Source: JAKOQB01 sp036824465
Lineage (GTDB): Bacteria > Pseudomonadota > Gammaproteobacteria > Burkholderiales > Burkholderiaceae_F
Reading direction: 5' to 3'
Assembly: GCA_036824465.1 (NCBI GenBank)
Contig: DAITAC010000002.1
Span: forward strand, 57,725 to 121,724
Length of the DNA stretch: 64,000 bases
Position numbers and translations under genes: made by a program. Below, one piece after another: positions 59,247-64,000 of this stretch. The notes under the pieces are model-generated. The model had not been told where the DNA came from, did no database searches, and worked only from the letters and a program-made list of their open reading frames with translations. Each line of letters begins with the position of its first letter. The first letter of the stretch is position 1.

Positions 59247-59996
59247 TCAGTCGTTGGAGAACGCCGAGCGCTGCTGCACCTTCAGGCGCTCGACATAGGA
59301 ACACACCTGCTCCAGCGCGCGGTCGGTGATCCCGATGAACGTGCATCCGTAGCGCCACCCGCCCGAGCTCTCGAGCCGCTCGACGTTGCGAACGACGAGA
59401 TCGGTCGTGACCTCACCGTCTTCAGCGAGATCGAAGATGCAGTTGAACAGTCGCTGCCCCGGCAGAAGTGAATCCTGCCGAACACGCGCGAGCAGCGCGA
59501 CACCACTGACGCCGATGTCAAGCACCGGCATCCGCAGCAGCGATGGCATGTTCAGTTCGCCGCGCACCGTGCATTCCAGCGGACGGATCCGCGAAGGTTT
59601 CACGCGCTCGTGGCCGCGCCGTTGCAGCCGCACGACCTGCGCAGGAATCGATACGCGGACGCCCATGCCGCTGGCCGTCGCAATGCCGCCGTCCGCGACC
59701 GCACTAAACTGTATCTTCACGCCACCCAGGAAAGCGACGACGGTGATCGCTCGCGCCGTCGACAGTGTGTCGTGCTCCACTTCACTGGCAGCCACCAGCA
59801 CCAGGATGTCGGCCGCCGTCAGGACCTCTTCGATGCGCGCCTCGGCTGGGATGAATCCGCCTTCGATGTAGCAGGTCGCCGTGACGTCGGAATTGCGCAA
59901 CCGGTTCATCAATTCGACAACGTCGTCGCGAGACGACACCACGTAAGGCGCGAGCGCCGCCGACATGGGCTCGGGAAACAGCGTGGTCTTCAACAT
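59247..59996 (-). CDS. YcgR-like protein, copy A
   Basis: A 249-residue paralogue of the protein at 58222, starting MLKTTLFPEPMSAALAPYVV; GGAG is 7 bases before the ATG. The N-terminal YcgR-like domain contains AITVVAFLGGVKIQFSAVAD. The PilZ-like domain has RxxxR (LQRRGHERV) and DIGVSGVALLA, again with Gly where the c-di-GMP motif has Ser. Its start overlaps the stop of the small flhB homologue by seven bases, so the two are probably translated together. Confidence 0.85.
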   Translation of the reverse strand: MLKTTLFPEPMSAALAPYVVSSRDDVVELMNRLRNSDVTATCYIEGGFIPAEARIEEVLTAADILVLVAASEVEHDTLSTARAITVVAFLGGVKIQFSAVADGGIATASGMGVRVSIPAQVVRLQRRGHERVKPSRIRPLECTVRGELNMPSLLRMPVLDIGVSGVALLARVRQDSLLPGQRLFNCIFDLAEDGEVTTDLVVRNVERLESSGGWRYGCTFIGITDRALEQVCSYVERLKVQQRSAFSND

Positions 59997-60310
59997 GGCG
60001 TCTCTCCGCTGCGAGCCGGGCCATGCCCGGCGCACTGTTCGATCTGATACACCCATGCCAGAACTTCGGCCACGGCAATGTACAGCGGCGGAGGAATATG
60101 CGCATCGAGATCGACCTGCATCAGCAATGAGACGAGTTCGCGCGACTCGTGGATCGGAATGCCGGCTGCCTGCGCGCGCGCAATGATTTCATCGGCCAGC
60201 CAGGCCTCGCCCTTGGCGACCACGCGCGGCGCAGCGTGGCGATCGATGTCGCGCTGCGCGTAGGCCAGCGCGGCTGCACGACGCTGCGGGACGCTGATGG
60301 CGCTTGTCAT
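59990..60310 (-). CDS. Small FlhB-type export switch homologue (EscU/YscU/FlhB C-terminal family)
   Basis: A 106-residue protein equal to the cytoplasmic domain of FlhB without its membrane part. It contains RRAAALAYAQRDIDRHAAPR and VVAKGEAWLADEIIARAQAA, then GIPIHESRELVSLLMQVDLD, matching the FlhB region VVAKGVDAVAEKIKELARAH. No NPTH motif is present, so it does not self-cleave. A start with GGAG 6 bases upstream is at 60310. In many proteobacteria such a gene follows a fliK-like gene, as here. Confidence 0.88.
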   Translation of the reverse strand: MTSAISVPQRRAAALAYAQRDIDRHAAPRVVAKGEAWLADEIIARAQAAGIPIHESRELVSLLMQVDLDAHIPPPLYIAVAEVLAWVYQIEQCAGHGPARSGETPC

Positions 60311-60329
60311 GCGGGGCTCCGACCCGGAC

Positions 60330-61400
60330 TCACTTCGGCGCGGTGGCATGCAGCGCCACCGGCTGCAATCCGCGCAGCTCAAGCTGATCGCCGAGTTGCG
60401 GCAGTTCGCGCGCGATCAACGCTTGGTGCGGCGAGGCGACGGCGACGGTGACGGTCGCACCGGCAAGTCGCACCTGGATGTCCAGCGCGCCAAGCGCCGG
60501 CAGATCGAGCCGCAGGCGCGCACCGAAGACGGATGCATGCGCCGTGCCGTCCGCATCGGCGTCCGTGCCCTCTTCGCGTGCCTCGGCGTCCGACGGCTCG
60601 CGTCGCAGTTCAATCGTCGCGGCCTGGCCCGGCCAGACCGGACCGTGCACTTCGACGGCGTCGCGCGTCAGCACATCGAGCTGCGCCGCCGTGCGCGTCG
60701 TTGGCGGTGCGAGCGTCTGCGTGTGTGGATCGTCGGCGAACGCCTCGAGCATGGGCCGATGGGCACCAACACGCACCCACGCGGCCAGATGCGATTCGAA
60801 GAACAGCCCGCTGCGCTCGACTGCCGCGCGCAGGCGCACCGCGGCGGTCGCGCTCTCCGGCTCGGCATCCAGCAGCGGCGTGCCGAACGCTGCGTGCGCG
60901 GGTCGGGTTGCTTCGCGGTTGTTCCGCACTGGATCACGCACCTGACCGCCGACCTTGACCAACTCACTTCCGCGTAGCGCCGCGAATGCGGCCGTCTGTG
61001 TGCTTGCGTCGATCAGTCGCGCCGTGGCCGCGGGATCGGCCAGCGCAGTCGCAGGCGAAGGTGCCGTGCTTGTGCCTGCCGGTGTAAGCGGCTTCGCGCG
61101 CGCTGCCGCAACCGATTGTTCGAGGGCGACCAGGATCGCATCGCGCAACGCGGCAGGAATCGCCACCTGGCGCTGTCCGAGATCGACCCGCGCCTGGCCG
61201 GAGCCGGCCGGCACGATGACCGACACCGAATCGGCCGCGACGCGCGCGCGCAGTTCACGCGCGAGCTCGGGGGTCGCGCCGACCGATTCCACGATCGGCA
61301 GCAACACGCGCAGGCTGATGGCGAATCGATCGCTGAAGGCACGGGCGTCCAACGCGGCCGGCACGCGCCGCGCCGCATTGACGATCGCCCCGAGGTCCAT
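60330..61400 (-). CDS. fliK: FliK-like flagellar hook-length control protein
   Basis: A 356-residue protein from the ATG at 61400; the upstream frame lies within fliT. The C-terminal Flg_hook domain is visible: LRLDLPALGALDIQVRLAGA, VTVAVASPHQALIARELPQL and GDQLELRGLQPV. The middle is rich in Ala, Thr and Pro, as in FliK. FliK measures hook length and triggers the FlhB switch; the small FlhB homologue directly downstream fits that role. It could be a second FliK with a main fliK elsewhere in the genome. Confidence 0.78.
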   Translation of the reverse strand: MDLGAIVNAARRVPAALDARAFSDRFAISLRVLLPIVESVGATPELARELRARVAADSVSVIVPAGSGQARVDLGQRQVAIPAALRDAILVALEQSVAAARAKPLTPAGTSTAPSPATALADPAATARLIDASTQTAAFAALRGSELVKVGGQVRDPVRNNREATRPAHAAFGTPLLDAEPESATAAVRLRAAVERSGLFFESHLAAWVRVGAHRPMLEAFADDPHTQTLAPPTTRTAAQLDVLTRDAVEVHGPVWPGQAATIELRREPSDAEAREEGTDADADGTAHASVFGARLRLDLPALGALDIQVRLAGATVTVAVASPHQALIARELPQLGDQLELRGLQPVALHATAPK

Positions 61401-61405
61401 CGTCG

Positions 61406-61768
61406 CTATCCGTCGGCAGCGCTGCGCGATCCGGCTGGAGCGATCAAGTGCTCGAGCTGCGCCAACCATGGCTCGGCGCGCGCGCGCACCTCGGCATCGT
61501 CGGCCAGGATGTTTCGCAGCAATCGCAGGCGGATGCGCTGATCGTCCTCGGCGAGCTGTTCGAACTCCGCCGCCGCCTTCAACTGCGCGATCAGCGCACG
61601 GCAGCGGTCTTCCAGCCGTGCAACCTCGGTCCAGTCGCCGCAGCGCGCGGCAGTCAGCATGCAGCGGCTGGCCATCGCGATCGCCTCGTACCGGTTGATC
61701 AAGCGCGACGAAGCGCCTCGATATGAATCGGTCGAATGGAAAAGCCTGTCCTCCGGTGGACACATCAT
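61406..61768 (-). CDS. fliT: FliT-like flagellar export chaperone
   Basis: A 120-residue helical protein (ATG at 61768, GGAG 5 bases upstream; ATGATG makes 61765 possible too). It contains LINRYEAIAMASRCMLTAAR, GDWTEVARLEDRCRALIAQL and ILADDAEVRARAEPWLAQLE, in keeping with FliT family proteins, which are chaperones of the FliD cap. The order fliD-fliS-fliT supports the call; sequence conservation in FliT is low. Confidence 0.82.
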   Translation of the reverse strand: MMCPPEDRLFHSTDSYRGASSRLINRYEAIAMASRCMLTAARCGDWTEVARLEDRCRALIAQLKAAAEFEQLAEDDQRIRLRLLRNILADDAEVRARAEPWLAQLEHLIAPAGSRSAADG

Positions 61769-61779
61769 TTCATCTCCGC

Positions 61780-62268
61780 TCACGCGAAGGCCGTCAATCG
61801 GCTCACGGTCGCTGCGGGCTCCGCGCCTGCGACCGCGTCGATGGCTGGCCTGCCGTGGGCCGCTTGCCCGCCATGCGCCGCACCGGTGGCTGGCCGAATC
61901 TGCGCCCATGCATTGCGCAGTTCGGCGAGCAGGCGAGCGACCTCGGCAAGCGCGGCACGATCGTTACGCAGGTTCGCCTGCAACAGTCGCATCGTCAGGT
62001 AGTCGTACAAATCAAGCAGACGAAAGGCCAGTGCTCCGCCGGCGTTTCGATCCACGCTGGCCTTCAGCCCCTCTTCCACGATGCGCACCGCCTTGCCGAG
62101 CGCCTGCCCTTTGGCCGGGATGTCGGCGCTTGCCATTGCTCCGTCGGCCCGCCGTACCGCTTCGAGCGCGCCGTCATACAGCATCAACACCAGCGCATGC
62201 GGATCAGCCGCGCTGACGCCGCTTTCCACCGCCATTGCCCTGTAAGCCTGCTGACCGAATCCGTTCAT
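61780..62268 (-). CDS. fliS: Flagellin export chaperone FliS
   Basis: Cytoplasmic chaperone that binds flagellin before export. The product is 162 residues, longer than the usual 130 owing to an Ala/Pro-rich C-terminal tail. The core has DPHALVLMLYDGALEAVRRA, GKAVRIVEEGLKASVDRNAG and LYDYLTMRLLQANLRND, all typical. It lies between fliD and fliT. Confidence 0.95.
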   Translation of the reverse strand: MNGFGQQAYRAMAVESGVSAADPHALVLMLYDGALEAVRRADGAMASADIPAKGQALGKAVRIVEEGLKASVDRNAGGALAFRLLDLYDYLTMRLLQANLRNDRAALAEVARLLAELRNAWAQIRPATGAAHGGQAAHGRPAIDAVAGAEPAATVSRLTAFA

Positions 62269-62299
62269 GCGCTCCTCGCATAGGCGACCGTTTCCTCAC

Positions 62300-62327
62300 T
62301 TATCGGCTGCGCAGCGGCGCGCATTGA
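62300..62327 (-). promoter_or_regulatory. Possible sigma28 promoter of fliS
   Basis: On the minus strand GCCGATAA (62307-62300) is a perfect FliA -10. A TCAATGCG lies 12 bp rather than 11 bp upstream, so the -35 half is weak. It would start a transcript about 25 bp before fliS. Confidence 0.35.
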
Positions 62328-62409
62328 GGAGAAAAAGGGTCGTCAATCCCCCGGGTTTCGTCGGACCGGCAGTGCTGCCGGTGTCTTATCGACGGCATCC
62401 TGGGGTCGA

Positions 62410-63777
62410 TCAGCCTCCGCCTTGCAGGCCCGCGAGGGCGTTGGCAAGCGCGTTGCTTTGCGCCTGGTTACTGGACAAGAGCGCATCAAGGCGGCTGTAT
62501 TGGTCGCGCAGCCGCTGTTCGATCAGCGCCAGGCGCGCATTCCAACGCTCCTGCTGGGTGTCGAGGGTGCGAATCGAAGCGCGCAGCCCTTCCTGTCGCG
62601 ACCCCAGCGTGCCCTCCGGATCGATGAAGGCAGTGATGGCGATATGCATGCGGACCCCAAACCCCTGCTCGTCTGCGATCGCCGAGGCCGTCGTGAACAG
62701 ACGCGAGACCTTCGCCGGATCGGCGGCTGCCGCCGCGCGGAACTTGTCCTCGTTGAGCTTCACTGATCCGTCGGCCTGCAGTTCCACCCCAACCTGCGAC
62801 AGGCGCATGTACTCACCCGCCGCGGCCGTGCGGCTCGCAGTCAGCAATGACTTCAACTGAGAGTGCATGCGCCGCAACGCCGAGTCGCCGTTGAGAATCG
62901 CACCGGTCCTCGTATTAGGGTCGTACTTGGACAGATCGTCATACAGCTTTTCGGCGTCGTTGTAGGCTTTGATGAAATCGTCGAGCGCGGCCTTCACCGC
63001 GTCGGCGTCGCGATCGACGGTGATGTCAATCGGCGTGGCTGGCTGCTCTTTCTTCAGGTCGATCGTCAGGCCCTCGACAACACCCGTGAGCTTGTTCGAC
63101 GCCGAAGTGAGCGCCAGCCCGTTGAGCGTGAGGGCTGCGTCGGCAGCGGCCTGCGCGGGTGCCGCAGTCAGGTTAGCCAGTTCCGCCGCCGGCGTGCCAC
63201 TGGCCTCTACCGTAAACGCATTCGTCGCTCCGGTATCACTCGAGGTCAGTAGCAGGCGGGTGCCGCTGCTGTCGGTGACGAGCGAGGCGCGCACGCCCGC
63301 GTCGGCAGCATTGATCGCATCGCGCAACGCGGCGACGGTCTGCGGTTCGCCGCTGCCGCCGATCTGGATCGCCGCAGCTACGTTGCCTTGCGCATCCTTG
63401 ATGGTGATCGTCCCGCTGCCGATCGCTGCGGAAGAATCCGCAAAGGCGCTTGAAGCGGAGCTTTGCGCACGCGCCAGTGAAGTGACGACGATCGAGTATC
63501 GACCGGGCACGGCACTCGCATCGGACGCGACGGTCAGGCCGTCACCGGACGCGGTGGCCTTGGTGGCGTTGAACGTTGTCGAACTCTGCAGCTTGGCCAG
63601 GGCCGAATCGAGGGTCGACAACGCTCCCTGCACGCGCCCGAACGCGGACAGCTTGGACTGGATATCGCTTTCACGCTTCTGTAGGACGTCGAGCGGGCGC
63701 CGCTCGATCGTCATCAACTGGCTGACGATGCTGTTGACGTCGATAGCGCCGCCGCCGATTGCTGAAGTCGTGGCCAT
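62410..63777 (-). CDS. fliD: Flagellar filament cap protein FliD (HAP2)
   Basis: Cap at the filament tip that folds incoming flagellin. The product is 455 residues from the ATG at 63777, with GGAG 9 bases upstream; the extra upstream frame overlaps the flaG end. The N-terminal AIDVNSIVSQLMTIERRPLD and VLQKRESDIQSKLSAFGRVQ match FliD_N, and the C-terminal coiled coil has QQERWNARLALIEQRLRDQY and SRLDALLSSNQAQSNALANA. Confidence 0.96.
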   Translation of the reverse strand: MATTSAIGGGAIDVNSIVSQLMTIERRPLDVLQKRESDIQSKLSAFGRVQGALSTLDSALAKLQSSTTFNATKATASGDGLTVASDASAVPGRYSIVVTSLARAQSSASSAFADSSAAIGSGTITIKDAQGNVAAAIQIGGSGEPQTVAALRDAINAADAGVRASLVTDSSGTRLLLTSSDTGATNAFTVEASGTPAAELANLTAAPAQAAADAALTLNGLALTSASNKLTGVVEGLTIDLKKEQPATPIDITVDRDADAVKAALDDFIKAYNDAEKLYDDLSKYDPNTRTGAILNGDSALRRMHSQLKSLLTASRTAAAGEYMRLSQVGVELQADGSVKLNEDKFRAAAAADPAKVSRLFTTASAIADEQGFGVRMHIAITAFIDPEGTLGSRQEGLRASIRTLDTQQERWNARLALIEQRLRDQYSRLDALLSSNQAQSNALANALAGLQGGG

Positions 63778-63805
63778 GAAAACCTGCTCCTGTCCGTACT
63801 GCTGT

Positions 63806-64000
63806 TCAGGCTTGAGCGTGCACGATCGAGCCCGTGTGGGCGCCTTCTGCCAGAGCCCGCGCCACTGCAAGCACCGCTGCGGACGGCACCTGCCGAATCA
63901 CTTCGCGCGTCTGTGTGTCGACCAGTTTGGCAATGACGCGACCGAGTTCATCGTCGAATTCGAAGGTCAATTCACGGCCTTTTTCGGCCAATGCGCGATT
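63806..64000 (-). CDS. flaG: FlaG family protein (5' end beyond window)
   Basis: The last 64 or so residues of a FlaG protein: RELTFEFDDELGRVIAKLVD and TQTREVIRQVPSAAVLAVAR. The frame is still open at the window edge, so the start lies outside. FlaG affects filament length in some bacteria. Its place before fliD suggests that fliC lies further to the right. Confidence 0.88.
   Translation of the reverse strand, partial: NRALAEKGRELTFEFDDELGRVIAKLVDTQTREVIRQVPSAAVLAVARALAEGAHTGSIVHAQA

Overview
The window looks like a chromosomal segment of a GC-rich betaproteobacterium, probably Burkholderiales or a close relative. The basis is the gene order of the division and cell-wall (dcw) cluster with rnpB just upstream of mraZ, a meso-DAP-type MurE, and a flagellar set (flgBCDEFGHIJKL divergent from flgAMN; flhBA-flhF-flhG-fliA; fliD-fliS-fliT-fliK with a small FlhB homologue and YcgR proteins). 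A run of 100 N at 55181-55280 lies between two identical 55-bp sequences, which suggests a draft, probably metagenomic, assembly.

Layout. 1-565: 3' part of a DUF2189 membrane protein, convergent with the dcw cluster. 634-17759 (minus): mraZ-rsmH-ftsL-ftsI-murE-murF-mraY-murD-ftsW-murG-murC-ddlB-ftsQ-ftsA-ftsZ, mostly overlapping by a few bases and read from a promoter carrying three MraZ boxes. 18061-18372 (minus): RNase P RNA with its own sigma70 promoter. 18413-37710: a signalling island with a TPR/HD-GYP protein divergent from a 35-residue double-glycine peptide gene, a receiver-kinase with a NarL-type regulator, a hybrid kinase followed by GGDEF-EAL and GGDEF proteins, a single-membrane-span kinase, a zinc-ribbon membrane protein, and an eight-PAS kinase with an ANTAR regulator. 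37740-64000: flagellar genes.

How they work together. The dcw genes make lipid II and build the septum. The flagellar genes encode rod, hook, junction, rings, export gate, sigma28 and anti-sigma28, filament cap and chaperones. Perfectly spaced sigma28-type promoters precede flgA, flgM and an uncharacterised 138-residue gene at 56851. The signalling island makes and breaks cyclic-di-GMP, and three YcgR/PilZ-type proteins among the flagellar genes could read it, although two have an altered ligand motif.

Most notable points: (1) the peptide gene beside a TPR-HD-GYP protein, a possible peptide-to-c-di-GMP signalling pair; (2) the sigma28-controlled unknown gene; (3) a tandem duplication of a small-FlhB plus YcgR-like pair in which one FlhB copy has decayed; (4) heptanucleotide tandem repeats, often in inverted pairs, at gene junctions and inside flgJ and ycgR; (5) an FlhG-like protein without a P-loop. 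fliC and the chemotaxis genes are not in the window.
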